A DNA stretch of 64,000 nucleotides from Lichenicoccus sp964246745 (GCA_964246745.1 CAXTRK010000012.1:22914-86913), one strand, 5' to 3'; positions 49,205 through 58,046 are shown, counted from the first letter of the stretch. Numbers and translations: made by a program. Notes: generated from the letters alone by a model not told the origin.

Positions 49205-49801
49205 TCATGATCCGCGACGCGTGGTCATCGGCTGGAACGGCCCTGCCGGCGGCGCTCCCGCCTGACACCGCGCGGGATTGAAGCCATGGATCAGCATGCG
49301 AATGCGACGGCGCAACACGTCGCGTTCGGCCAGCACGCCGCGGGTTCCCGCCGCCTTCTCACTCATCGGCAGATCCAGGAGCAGAGCGAGCCGCTGCGAC
49401 GCCATCACGTCCGGCAGCGACGACAGCGCGGCAAAGCTGAGCGGCAGCGTCAGACCCTGGGTTTGCGCGCGCGTGAGCGATGCCGACACTCCGAACGGCG
49501 GCCCGCCGGTGATTGCCGGTCCGACGGCGAAGCCGCCATTGGCGGTAAAGCTGCCGGTGAGATCGATGGTGATGTCGTGGGCCAGGATCGGCACTTCCGG
49601 ATCGGCGCTTGCCGCCTGGCATTGCGCGGTACGAACGGATTTGGCGAACTGCGCCGGGCTCGCGCCATTCGGGTTGATCGCGCCCGCTTCCTGCAGTTGG
49701 CTTTGCAGGGCGCTCAGCGCCTGGGCGATGGTGATGGGCTTGACCGCGGTGGCGCAGGCCGAAAGCGGTGCCAGCACGAGCAGCAGCGCCAGACGGGTCA
49801 T
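49205..49801 (-). CDS. Hypothetical lipoprotein (198 aa)
   Basis: The signal peptide MTRLALLLVLAPLSAC ends in a lipobox (LSAC), so the product should be an outer- or inner-membrane lipoprotein. The mature part has an Ala/Gln-rich helix (IAQALSALQSQLQEAGAIN), a central beta-rich stretch (HDITIDLTGSFTANGGFAVGPAITGGPP) and a basic C-terminal region. No domain is recognised. Its ATG overlaps the original stop codon of the broken monooxygenase gene by 4 bp (ATGA), suggesting they once formed an operon. Confidence 0.7.
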   Translation of the reverse strand: MTRLALLLVLAPLSACATAVKPITIAQALSALQSQLQEAGAINPNGASPAQFAKSVRTAQCQAASADPEVPILAHDITIDLTGSFTANGGFAVGPAITGGPPFGVSASLTRAQTQGLTLPLSFAALSSLPDVMASQRLALLLDLPMSEKAAGTRGVLAERDVLRRRIRMLIHGFNPARCQAGAPPAGPFQPMTTRRGS

Positions 49802-50395
49802 GGCAGAGGCAGCGGCTCCGCGGGCGGTTCAAGCATCGCCGGGTCGCGGTAGCGGGCGCCGAAATGATCCGGTGGCAGGTGCTGCTGCCTTGCTCGCAAG
49901 GTCTCGCCGTCCGTGTAGGCAGTGCGGAAGCGGCCGCCTGCGCAGTTCCGGCACCACCAGCTCGATGAAGTCGCGCACCGTCTCGAAGCTCATGTACTGG
50001 CGCAGGTTGATGCCGTCGATGCCGTCCTCATCGAGCCACGTCTCGATCGCGTCGGCAAATTCGAGGCCCGCCGGCGAGCCGGAGGCCTGGAACAGCAGCG
50101 GCGTCCGCTGCGGCGAAGGCTGGCACAGATGCGGACCGGCGACCTGATAATGCTGGCCCACATGATTGATCGGGCGCACACGCGCCGGGTCCGTGTAGAT
50201 CCCGCGCGCGCGATCCCGCACCACGGCGTCGTCGTCCCACGAGCCCTCCCAAAGCTTATAAAGCACATCGAGATATTCGTCGGCGACGCGGTAGCGCATA
50301 TCGTGCGGCACTTCCTGGGTGAGACCAAAATTGCGTGCGGCGGTGTGGCCGACACAGTTCATCTCGAACAGGTTGACGCTGAGCTGCTTGCGCAT
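49798..50395 (-). pseudogene. NtaA/SnaA-type flavin monooxygenase, two internal deletions and a frameshift
   Basis: The frame from 50395 starts with the family N-terminus MRKQLSVNLFEMNCVGH. It jumps straight to the middle of the family (AARNFGLTQEV, HDMRYRVADEYLDVLYKLWEGSW, DPARVRPINHVGQHYQVAGPHLC, PSPQRTPLLFQASGSPAG). It then jumps again to the C-terminal part (ETWLDEDGIDGINLRQ, RDFIELVVPELRRR). There the frame is lost: the expected continuation GRFRTAYTDGETLRARQQHL ... ends in the next frame at a TGA (49798). Full-length members are about 440 residues, so two in-frame segments are gone plus 1-2 nt. It cannot make an active two-component monooxygenase. Confidence 0.82.
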
Positions 50396-50472
50396 CGCCG
50401 CCTCGCTATTCCATTACGGACACGGATTGGGACAGGGTAGCATCGGCTGCGCAGAAATCAGGGAAAACCACA

Positions 50473-50832
50473 ATGAAGCGCCTTATCCCCGTCGTTCTTG
50501 CCGCCGCCCTGTTGTCCGGCTGCGCCGTGTCGGAGGTCACCATGCAGACCGACCTGGCCAAGGCAAAGGCGGCACTCAGCCAGGCGATCCAGGCCTACGG
50601 CATCGCCAAGGGCATTGCCGACGTGGCGATCGCCGCGGATCCCGCGCTGGCCATCCCGGTCGCCGCCATCGAGGCAGTGATCGATCCTTTGATCCCGCTC
50701 GCCGAGACCCTGCTCGCCGACGCCAACGCCAAGACCACCCAGATCACGCAACTGCTCCAGGAGATACAGACCCAGGTCATTGCCGTCGAGACCACGACGG
50801 CCGGGCAGATCAAGGTCATCTCCAACAAGTAG
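50473..50832 (+). CDS. Small hypothetical lipoprotein (119 aa)
   Basis: The signal peptide MKRLIPVVLAAALLSGC ends in a clear lipobox (LLSGC). The mature part is helical and Ala-rich: TMQTDLAKAKAALSQAIQAYG, AIPVAAIEAVIDPLIPLAETLLADANAKTTQITQLLQEIQTQV. It may form a coiled coil or amphipathic bundle. No family is recognised. It is divergent from the monooxygenase relic and convergent with the molybdenum hydroxylase operon. Confidence 0.7.
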   Translation: MKRLIPVVLAAALLSGCAVSEVTMQTDLAKAKAALSQAIQAYGIAKGIADVAIAADPALAIPVAAIEAVIDPLIPLAETLLADANAKTTQITQLLQEIQTQVIAVETTTAGQIKVISNK

Positions 50833-50852
50833 CATCGCGGCGCACAGGCGGA

Positions 50853-53087
50853 TCAGTCGAGCAGATCCTCCACCAGGATCGGAGTCTTGCGGACGCGTAT
50901 GCCGGTCGCGTGATAGATGGCGTTGCCGATGGCGGCCGGCATGCCGACGATGCCGATCTCGCCGACCGCCTTGGCGCCGATCGCGTTCACGTGCGTGTCG
51001 TCCTCGTCGATGGTCTCGACCACGACCTCGCCGATGTCGGCGTTCGAGGAGAAGTGGTAGCCAGCAAGATCGGTGTTGGCGAACCGCGCGCGCGGCCGGT
51101 CGACGCGTGTCTCCTCGAGCAGCGCGAAGCTTGCTCCCCAGACCATGCCGCCGGCGAGATTGCTGCGCGCGGTGCGCGGATTGATGATCCGGCCGCAGGC
51201 GAACACCCCCACCATGCGCGAGACCCGGATGGTGCGCAGCAACGGGTCGATGCGCACCTCAGCGAATTGCGCGCCGAAGGAGAATGACGCGTGGGTCGGC
51301 GTGACTGGGCCCACCATGGCAGCGCCCCCGGACAGCCCGTAACGCATCATTGCCGCATCCATCGAATCCGGCTTCCATTCGGCGGTCTCCTCGATGACGC
51401 CGCTGGTGCAGTTCGACAGCACCTCCCGCACTGTCCTGCCGCTGCCGTCCGGCGCGATCACGTGGCCTCCCGCGAGCGAAAAGACGGAGACGTCGCCGTC
51501 GCCGGCAGCGGCGGTCAGCAGCCTCTCACGCACCGCGACCGCCGCCATGTGCACCGCCGAGCCGAAGGAGCCGGTGGTGACCGAGCCGCCGGCGAACGGT
51601 CCGGAAGGCAACGTGCTGTCGCCCAGGGTGACGCGAACCATCTCGTCCGGGACGCCAAGCACGTCGGCGGCGACCTGCCCGAGCACGGTGTAGGCGCCGG
51701 TGCCGAGGTCGTGCGCGGCGGCGAAGACCTCGCACATGCCGCCCTCGGAAAGCCGGACCCGGGCCGAGGCGGGACACACCGCCGACGGGTAGGTTGCGGT
51801 GGCGCAGCCCCAGCCGACCAGCGTTCCATCCGGGTCGCGCATCGCGCCGGCTTGCGGCTGGCGCCGGCTCCAGCCGAACAGCTCGGCGCCGCGACGGTAG
51901 CACTGCACCAGCGAGCGGCTGCTCCAGGGCAGGCCTTTGACCGGGTCCGTGGGTGGCTCGTTCTTGATGCGCAGCGCGATCGGGTCCATGCCGAGGGCCA
52001 CCGCCAGCTCATCCATCGCGCTCTCGAAGCCGACAAAGGCGGGCGCCTCGGCCGGGGCCCGCTGGAAGCCTGGCGTGTTCACGTCGGTGGCGATGGTAGA
52101 CTCGCGCATGCGGATGTTGGGCGAGGCATACATGCGCGCCGTGATCTCGGTGGCGGGGAAGGCGATGTGATCGATCACCGCGGTCTGTGAGACCTGGTCG
52201 TGCATCACCGCCGTCAGCGTGCCGTCGGCGTCGGCCGCCAGCCGGACGCGGCTGCGGGTGGCGGCGCGGAACGAGCCGACGGTGAACATCTCCTCGCGTG
52301 TCACCAGCAGCTTCACCGGCCGGCCGAGCCGTCGCGCCGCCATCGCGATCAGCACGGTGTGCGGCATGATGGTGGCCTTGGAGCCGAAGCCGCCGCCGAC
52401 ATACGGACTTTCGACATGCACGTCGGCCATGGGAATGCCGAACACGGCGGCCAGGCCGGCCTGCGTGCCGACAACCCATTGGCTCGGCACGTTGACCAGC
52501 AGCTTGCCGTCCCGCCACACCGCGGCGGTGGAATACAGCTCGATCGGGTTGTGGTGCTGCGCCGGCGTGAGATAGGTCGCGTCGATCCTGACCGGCGAGG
52601 ACGCGAACGCGGCCTCGGCGTCGCCGATATCGATTTCCTTGCCCTGCATTGGCGCTTCGGTGCGGTCCGGGCCGTCGATCGTGGCACAGGCCGGCTGGGC
52701 GGCATAGTCGATCGACAGGGCGGCGGCGGCCTCCTCGGCGGCCTCCTGTGTATCGGCGATCACCAGCGAGACGATCTGGCCGGCGTAATGCACCGTGTCC
52801 GAAGTCAGCGGCAGGAAGGAGGACTGCATATGGCCGCCCTTCATCATGAACCCCTCGGCGCCGAGGTCCTCGTTCAGGCTGCGATGGGTGAGCACAAGCT
52901 GCACGCCCGGCACCGCCTCTGCCGCCGCGGTGTCGATCCGGGTGATGCGGCCGCGCGCGATGGCGCTGCGGGCGAGCGCCGCGTAGGCGACACCCGTGTG
53001 CGGGAAATCGGCGGCGTAGAGCGCCGCCCCCGCCGCCTTGCTGGCGGCGTCGCGACGGACCACCGGGCTGCCAATGCTTCCGTCCAT
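50853..53087 (-). CDS. Molybdenum hydroxylase, molybdopterin-binding large subunit (PaoC/XdhA-type)
   Basis: This 744-residue subunit holds the Mo-pterin site of an aldehyde oxidase/xanthine dehydrogenase-family enzyme. It starts MDGSIGSPVVRRDAASKAAG with the fold LYAADFPHTGVAYAAL, then TPAQHHNPIELYSTAAVW, SPYVGGGFGSKATIMPH, FQRAPAEAPAFVGFESAMDELA and the C-terminal GAKAVGEIGIVG with the catalytic glutamate. The ATG at 53087 has GGAG upstream. The subunit order small-medium-large and lengths resemble PaoABC aldehyde oxidoreductase; the substrate is not determined. It is the last gene of three. Confidence 0.9.
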   Translation of the reverse strand: MDGSIGSPVVRRDAASKAAGAALYAADFPHTGVAYAALARSAIARGRITRIDTAAAEAVPGVQLVLTHRSLNEDLGAEGFMMKGGHMQSSFLPLTSDTVHYAGQIVSLVIADTQEAAEEAAAALSIDYAAQPACATIDGPDRTEAPMQGKEIDIGDAEAAFASSPVRIDATYLTPAQHHNPIELYSTAAVWRDGKLLVNVPSQWVVGTQAGLAAVFGIPMADVHVESPYVGGGFGSKATIMPHTVLIAMAARRLGRPVKLLVTREEMFTVGSFRAATRSRVRLAADADGTLTAVMHDQVSQTAVIDHIAFPATEITARMYASPNIRMRESTIATDVNTPGFQRAPAEAPAFVGFESAMDELAVALGMDPIALRIKNEPPTDPVKGLPWSSRSLVQCYRRGAELFGWSRRQPQAGAMRDPDGTLVGWGCATATYPSAVCPASARVRLSEGGMCEVFAAAHDLGTGAYTVLGQVAADVLGVPDEMVRVTLGDSTLPSGPFAGGSVTTGSFGSAVHMAAVAVRERLLTAAAGDGDVSVFSLAGGHVIAPDGSGRTVREVLSNCTSGVIEETAEWKPDSMDAAMMRYGLSGGAAMVGPVTPTHASFSFGAQFAEVRIDPLLRTIRVSRMVGVFACGRIINPRTARSNLAGGMVWGASFALLEETRVDRPRARFANTDLAGYHFSSNADIGEVVVETIDEDDTHVNAIGAKAVGEIGIVGMPAAIGNAIYHATGIRVRKTPILVEDLLD

Positions 53088-53092
53088 GGGGG

Positions 53093-54076
53093 TCAGCTCC
53101 TCTGTCCGGCGATCATGGCCGCGCGCGCGACCACGCGCCGCCCCAGCTCGACCTTGAATGCGTTCTGTCGGCGTGGTTTCGCGCGAGCGAAGGCGGCGTC
53201 GCCCGCTTGCAGCGCCACGGTCTCGGTCAGGCGCTGGCCGCGCAACGCCGCTTCCGCTTCCACCGACCGCCACGGCTTCGTGGCGACGCCGCCGAGAGAC
53301 ACCCGTGCCGACGAGATCGTGTCGCCGTCCATCTCAAGCGCCACCGCCGCCGAAGCCAGCGCGAAGGCGTAGCTCTGCCGGTCGCGAACCTTGAGGTAGG
53401 TCGAGCGCCGTCCCGCTTGGGTCGCCCGCACAATGATCGCGGTGATGATGTCGCCAGCTTCAAGCACGCTCTCGCGCGCCGGATCCTCGCCGTAGGCGAC
53501 ATGGAAGTCGGCGAACGGCACTTCTCTGACGCCGGACTTGGAGCGCACCTCGACCGACGTATCGAAGGCGGCGAGCGCGATTCCCCAATCGCCCGGATAG
53601 GTGGCGATGCACTGATCGGACGTGCCGAACACCGCCATCTCGCGATCCTCGCCGTCGAGGGCGGCGCAGCCGGAGCCCGGCGCCCGCTTGTTGCAGGCGG
53701 AGACGCCGTCGCGGAAATAGGCGCAGCGGGTACGTTGCAGCAGGTTGCCGCCCAGGGTCGCGGCATTGCGAAGTTGCTGCGAGGCAGCGAGCTGCAGGCT
53801 TTCGGCAAGGGCCGGATAGTCGCGCAGCAGCACCGGATCTTCGGCGGCGTCAGCCATGCGCACGAGCGCGCCGAGGCGCAAGGCGTCGCCGGAGGTCTCG
53901 ATCGATGTGAGGCCCGGCAGATGCGCGATATCGACCAGGCGGCCTGGCGACATCAGGTTGGCGCGCATCAGATCGACCATCGTGGTGCCGCCGGCGAGCA
54001 GGGCGGCGCCCGGCCGCGACGCCTCGTGCATGGCCTCATCGAGCGAGCTGGCGCGGAAATAGCTGAACGGCTGCAT
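53093..54076 (-). CDS. Molybdenum hydroxylase, FAD-binding subunit with extra Fe-S motif (PaoB-type)
   Basis: This 327-residue subunit starts MQPFSYFRASSLDEAMHEAS, with the FAD motifs ALLAGGTTMVDLMRANL and NAATLGGNLLQRTRCAYFRD. A cysteine-containing insert (TRCAYFRDGVSACNKRAPGSGCAAL and later DQCIATYP) is like the [4Fe-4S] cluster loop of PaoB. It sits 5 bp upstream of the large-subunit gene. The longer frame upstream covers the 2Fe-2S subunit DNA. Confidence 0.9.
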   Translation of the reverse strand: MQPFSYFRASSLDEAMHEASRPGAALLAGGTTMVDLMRANLMSPGRLVDIAHLPGLTSIETSGDALRLGALVRMADAAEDPVLLRDYPALAESLQLAASQQLRNAATLGGNLLQRTRCAYFRDGVSACNKRAPGSGCAALDGEDREMAVFGTSDQCIATYPGDWGIALAAFDTSVEVRSKSGVREVPFADFHVAYGEDPARESVLEAGDIITAIIVRATQAGRRSTYLKVRDRQSYAFALASAAVALEMDGDTISSARVSLGGVATKPWRSVEAEAALRGQRLTETVALQAGDAAFARAKPRRQNAFKVELGRRVVARAAMIAGQRS

Positions 54077-54077
54077 C

Positions 54078-54560
54078 CTATTCGGCTCCCTGGCTTGCGA
54101 CCTCTCGTATGGCGGATACGATGTTCGGGTAGGCGCCGCAGCGGCAGAGATTTCCCGACATGTACTCGCGTATCTCGTCGTCGCTGCCGGCGTGGCCCTC
54201 GGCGACGCAGGCGACTGCCGACATGATCTGCCCGGGCGTGCAATAGCCGCACTGCATGGCGTCATGCTCGACGAACGCCGCCTGCATCGGATGCAGCGCG
54301 CCGCCCGCCTCGGCCAGCCCCTCGATGGTGGTCACGGACATTCCGGATGCCGCCACGGCGAGCACCAGGCAGGCGAGCTGACGGCGTCCGTCGACGTGCA
54401 CGGTGCAGGCGCCGCAGGTGCCATGATTGCAGCCTACCTTGGTGCCGGTAAGGCCGAGATGCTCGCGCAGCCCGTCAAGCAGGGTGGTACGCGGATCGAG
54501 TTGCAGCATGTGGCCGCGGCCGTTGACCGTGAGGCTGACCGGAACTGTATGGAGCGGCAT
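54078..54560 (-). CDS. Molybdenum hydroxylase, 2Fe-2S small subunit (PaoA-type)
   Basis: This 160-residue subunit has the plant-ferredoxin cluster (GTKVGCNHGTCGACTVHVDGRRQLAC) and the second 2Fe-2S domain (MQCGYCTPGQIMSAVACVAEG, MSGNLCRCGAYPNI). It passes electrons from the molybdenum site to FAD. Unlike E. coli PaoA there is no twin-arginine signal peptide: the protein begins MPLHTVPVSLTVNGRGH, so the complex is probably cytoplasmic. It leads the three-gene operon; no XdhC/PaoD-type maturation gene is adjacent. Confidence 0.92.
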   Translation of the reverse strand: MPLHTVPVSLTVNGRGHMLQLDPRTTLLDGLREHLGLTGTKVGCNHGTCGACTVHVDGRRQLACLVLAVAASGMSVTTIEGLAEAGGALHPMQAAFVEHDAMQCGYCTPGQIMSAVACVAEGHAGSDDEIREYMSGNLCRCGAYPNIVSAIREVASQGAE

Positions 54561-54831
54561 GACGGTCCTCCGGATTGCGTCCGAGGCAAGCCTGGACGCG
54601 CACGGCGGAAAAGGAAAGAGACAAACTCCGCGGCGGGTTCAAGCTTGCTCAAGCCGCTGTTTACAAGCTTTACAGATACGCTGCCCGCTCTGTCCGATCA
54701 TTGACAGGTTTACGAGCCGCAACCGTCTTTTCAACTGGTGCCCCGATGTCTTTCCAGGACACGCTGACGTTGTCGGCTCGCTCTCCCATGAGCAACGGCT
54801 CCGCAGCAAGGCTTGGAAGGAATTCGCCATC
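54561..54831. other. Intergenic region between the hydroxylase operon and the small ORF
   Basis: About 270 bp with lower GC than the surroundings. It should hold the promoter of the minus-strand hydroxylase operon and of the small plus-strand gene. No convincing operator or RNA is seen. Confidence 0.35.
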
Positions 54832-54987
54832 ATGGAATACGACAATTTTGATGACGGCCTCGTCCACAATCACGACTGGGCCAGCTTGATCAGACCAGAA
54901 GGGGATGCTTCGGCGCCGATCGCCGATGCGAGCGGGGCACGGACGCCGAGCACGGTCTATCACGACGATCACTTCATGCATGGCTGA
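54832..54987 (+). CDS. Small acidic His-containing protein (51 aa)
   Basis: The product reads MEYDNFDDGLVHNHDWASLI, then RPEGDASAPIADASGARTP and STVYHDDHFMHG. It is acidic with several histidines and no signal peptide or hydrophobic segment. A strong GGAAGGAA ribosome-binding site lies about 9 nt upstream. It is convergent with the NRPS gene (22-bp gap between stop codons). No named family is recognised; a small peptide precursor or metal-binding protein are only guesses. Confidence 0.5.
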   Translation: MEYDNFDDGLVHNHDWASLIRPEGDASAPIADASGARTPSTVYHDDHFMHG

Positions 54988-55009
54988 CGCCATCCGGCGT
55001 CAGTGAAGG

Positions 55010-57724
55010 TCAAACCGGCGCCAGGGCGGCATTCTCGTCGCCAGCGTCTTTCATCCTGGCCAGGCATCGGTTCATCAGCCGCGCGAGTTCCTGCACCTGA
55101 GGCGCTTCGAGCATTGTGCGATGCGCGCCCTGAAACTCGTGAGCGATCAACTCGCCAGTGACGACTTCCGCCCAGCCGGGCCGCAGGTCGAGCGCCTTCG
55201 GACGCCTGGCCTGAAACAGCGCCACCGGTCCCGCATACCGCCGAGGCCTGTAGGCGGCGACCGCCGGCTGCATGATTTCGCCAAGAGTGAATGGTTCGCT
55301 CTTCATGACCGGACGCCACTGCGAGCGCGACAGCAGACGACGGTAAGCAGACGCGCCATGCGCGACGACGTAGTCGAGCCGCCGGCCGCCGGCGCGCCAC
55401 ACGCCTTCGACGTGGTGTCGCAACTTCGCGAACTCGACGGCGAGGTTGCCGACACGCTTGAAATGCGTCGGGTTCTGCGCGTCGATGATGCACAGCATGC
55501 CGACCGCATGTCCGGCGGCCATCAACTGCGACGCCACCTCGTAGGCCAGCACGCCGCCTGCGCAGTATCCGCCGAGCGCGTAGGGGCCGCTGGGCTGGAT
55601 CGTGGTGATGGTCCGCAGCAGGTGACGCGCGATCGTCTCAAGGTCGGGCTCGAAGCCCACCTCTCGCAGTTCTTCGGGATTGAGCGTCACCCCGAGGAAT
55701 GGCTGGTCCATGCCAAGCGCGCCCGCGAGCGGCAGGAACATCGGACCGCCATCAATCCAGAACAGGCTCGGCCGCGTGCCTTTCGGCTGGATCTCCGCCG
55801 CCAGCGGCAGCCTGGTCTGGTTCTCCGCCTCTCCGAGAACCGCCGCCATGCTCGCTAGAGTCGGCGCCTGGAACAACGCCGCCATCGTCAACCGACGGCC
55901 GAACTCCGCCTCGATGCTCAGCAGCAGTGAAACGGCGAGGATGGAATCCCCACCCAGCTCAAAGAAGTCGCTCCGCGGCCCGATGTCGCGCACATCCAGC
56001 AGATTTTGCCAGATGGCGACGAGCTTGCGCTCACGATCCCCAGCCGGAAGATCGTCCTCAGCGTATCCAGCGCGCGGCCCGGGATCTGGCAAGGCGTTGC
56101 GATCAACCTTGCCGTTCGGCGTCAGCGGCAGCGCCGCGAGCGCGAGGGTGCGCGACGGGATCATGTAATCCGGCAAGGTGCGACGCAGAAACGCCCGCAA
56201 GGCCGCACTCTCTGGCGCACCCTCGCACGCCATGACGAGGTAGGCGGCAAGCATGGGTTGGCCTCGCGTATCGGGCCAGGTCCGGACCGCCGCGCAGGCG
56301 ATGTCGGGATGGCGTTCAAGGGCAGCCTCGATCTCCTGCACCTCGATCCGAAAGCCGCGTATCTTGACCTGGCTGTCGGCGCGGCCCAGCCATTCGATGG
56401 CGCCGTCGTCACGGTAACGCGCGATGTCGCCGGTTCGATAGAGCCGCTCCCCGGGCGAGAACGGGCTCGCGATGAACCGCTCATCGCTCAGCGTGGGATT
56501 GCCTCGGTATCCGTTCGCCACGCCGAAGCCGCCGATAGTGAGCTCGCCGGAGGTTCCGACCAGAACCGGGGCGCCGCTTTCATCTTGTATGAAGACGACG
56601 GTGTTGGCGATCGGCCGTCCGATCGGCACCGGGCCATCGCCGCCGGGCTGCACGCGATGGATCGTCGACCACACCGTGGTCTCCGTCGGCCCGTACATAT
56701 TCCAAACTGCGGCGCATCGTGGCAGCAGGGTGTCGGCCAGCTCGCGTGACATGGCTTCGCCGCCGCAGAGCACGCGCAAGCTTTGGTCTCCCTTCCATCC
56801 CGCCGCGATCAAGCCGCGCCAGGTGGCGGGGGTCGCTTGCATCACCGTGCATCGCGAACGGCTGATGAGATCCGCAAGCTGCCGCGGATCGGCGGCTTCG
56901 GTCCGGCTGGCCAGCACGACACGGCCGCCGCTGACCAACGGCAGGAACAGCTCAAGCATGGCGATGTCGAAGGCGATGGTGGTGACCGCAAGCAGCGCAT
57001 CATCCGCCGTGAAGCCAGGCTCGTTCCGCATGGAAGCAAGCAGGTTCACGATCGCACGGTGCGGCACCTCGACGCCTTTCGGGCGCCCCGTGGAACCCGA
57101 CGTGTAGAGGACATAGGCGAGCGATGCCGCGTCCTGGTCGATGCTGACCCGGCTGCGCCGGGCATCGCCATCGTCATCGCCCTCGGCATCGTCATCCTCG
57201 CAAAACAGCACGCGGGCGCTTGTCTCAGGAAGCATCGTCCGGAGCGATTGTTGCGTCAGCAGAATGCCGGGCGCCGCGTCCGCGACGATCAAGCTCAATC
57301 GCGCGGCGGGAAAGGCGGGATCGAGCGGCAGGTAGGCGGCGCCGGTCTTGAGGATCGCGAGCAGCCCGGCAACCATGTCGAACGACCGTTCAAGGCAGAG
57401 TGCCACCAGCGTGCCGCAAGCGGCACCCGCGGCAGCGAGCCGCAGGGCCATCTGATCGGCTCGCTGGCTGAGCTCTCGATACGTGTAGGACCGGCCGTCA
57501 GCGTGCACAGCCGGCGCGTCGGGTGTGCGAAACGCCTGGTTTTCGAACCAACCGTGCAGCGTCGGTTCCGACATCGACTGGCAGGTCTTGCCGCACCGCC
57601 ACTCGATCTGCCGCAGGTCTTCGGTCATCAGCGGCGGCAGGCTGTCCAGCGCCGCATCCGGATCGATCGCCGCTCCTTTCAGCGGAGTCGTCTCCAGAAC
57701 CCGGTCTTCCGTGTGCAAGAACAT
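55010..57724 (-). CDS. Single-module NRPS-like protein: adenylation - PCP - thioesterase
   Basis: This 904-residue enzyme has an adenylation domain at about 55-550 (AYVLYTSGSTGRPKGVEVPH, NMYGPTETTVWSTIH, RLYRTGDIARYRDDG, RGFRIEVQEIEAAL, LPLTPNGKVDRNAL). A peptidyl-carrier domain with phosphopantetheine Ser594 follows (FFELGGDSILAVS), then a type I thioesterase (GGYCAGGVLAYEVA; nucleophile position is Cys721, general base likely His868). There is no condensation domain. My hand alignment to GrsA gives pocket residues near DILQLGMVWK, like glycine-type codes; that is inference. Such A-PCP-TE proteins activate one acid and release, condense or hydrolyse it. It needs a phosphopantetheinyl transferase not seen here. 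Confidence 0.88.
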   Translation of the reverse strand: MFLHTEDRVLETTPLKGAAIDPDAALDSLPPLMTEDLRQIEWRCGKTCQSMSEPTLHGWFENQAFRTPDAPAVHADGRSYTYRELSQRADQMALRLAAAGAACGTLVALCLERSFDMVAGLLAILKTGAAYLPLDPAFPAARLSLIVADAAPGILLTQQSLRTMLPETSARVLFCEDDDAEGDDDGDARRSRVSIDQDAASLAYVLYTSGSTGRPKGVEVPHRAIVNLLASMRNEPGFTADDALLAVTTIAFDIAMLELFLPLVSGGRVVLASRTEAADPRQLADLISRSRCTVMQATPATWRGLIAAGWKGDQSLRVLCGGEAMSRELADTLLPRCAAVWNMYGPTETTVWSTIHRVQPGGDGPVPIGRPIANTVVFIQDESGAPVLVGTSGELTIGGFGVANGYRGNPTLSDERFIASPFSPGERLYRTGDIARYRDDGAIEWLGRADSQVKIRGFRIEVQEIEAALERHPDIACAAVRTWPDTRGQPMLAAYLVMACEGAPESAALRAFLRRTLPDYMIPSRTLALAALPLTPNGKVDRNALPDPGPRAGYAEDDLPAGDRERKLVAIWQNLLDVRDIGPRSDFFELGGDSILAVSLLLSIEAEFGRRLTMAALFQAPTLASMAAVLGEAENQTRLPLAAEIQPKGTRPSLFWIDGGPMFLPLAGALGMDQPFLGVTLNPEELREVGFEPDLETIARHLLRTITTIQPSGPYALGGYCAGGVLAYEVASQLMAAGHAVGMLCIIDAQNPTHFKRVGNLAVEFAKLRHHVEGVWRAGGRRLDYVVAHGASAYRRLLSRSQWRPVMKSEPFTLGEIMQPAVAAYRPRRYAGPVALFQARRPKALDLRPGWAEVVTGELIAHEFQGAHRTMLEAPQVQELARLMNRCLARMKDAGDENAALAPV

Positions 57725-58046
57725 CGATAATTCTCAATGCTGGTGACTGGGCTGGTGACTGGGCTGACGACTGGCAATCAGTAACCTGATTTTGTTACTC
57801 ATGCGTTAGCACAACAGTTTAGGAATATGGTCCTATTGCGCGACACCGACATGGTGGGCAGCGAGCGACTGCAGCTCTGTAGAGCGACTTCCGAGGAGAG
57901 GCTGTGATTGCAGGAGGGAATGCGTCTAGGAGGATTATCTTATTACTTGGACGCCCCCAGATCCAGGCGTGCTCACCCGCCTGGACCATTAATAGTTCGT
58001 TACTTCTCCATTATAGTGTCATACGGCGCCGCTCTGGCCGGGTCGG
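57725..58046. other. AT-richer intergenic region upstream of the NRPS gene
   Basis: This 320-bp gap between the NRPS start and the sucD stop has clearly lower GC (for example AATCAGTAACCTGATTTTG near 57777). It contains the 12-bp tandem repeats at 57740-57775 close to the NRPS start and probably the NRPS promoter. No gene is supported; its composition suggests it arrived with the NRPS gene. Confidence 0.45.
57740..57775. repeat. 12-bp tandem repeats in the NRPS leader
   Basis: CTGGTGACTGGG occurs twice in tandem (57740-57751, 57752-57763), followed by a degenerate third copy CTGACGACTGGC. It begins 16 bp upstream of the NRPS start codon. Confidence 0.6.
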
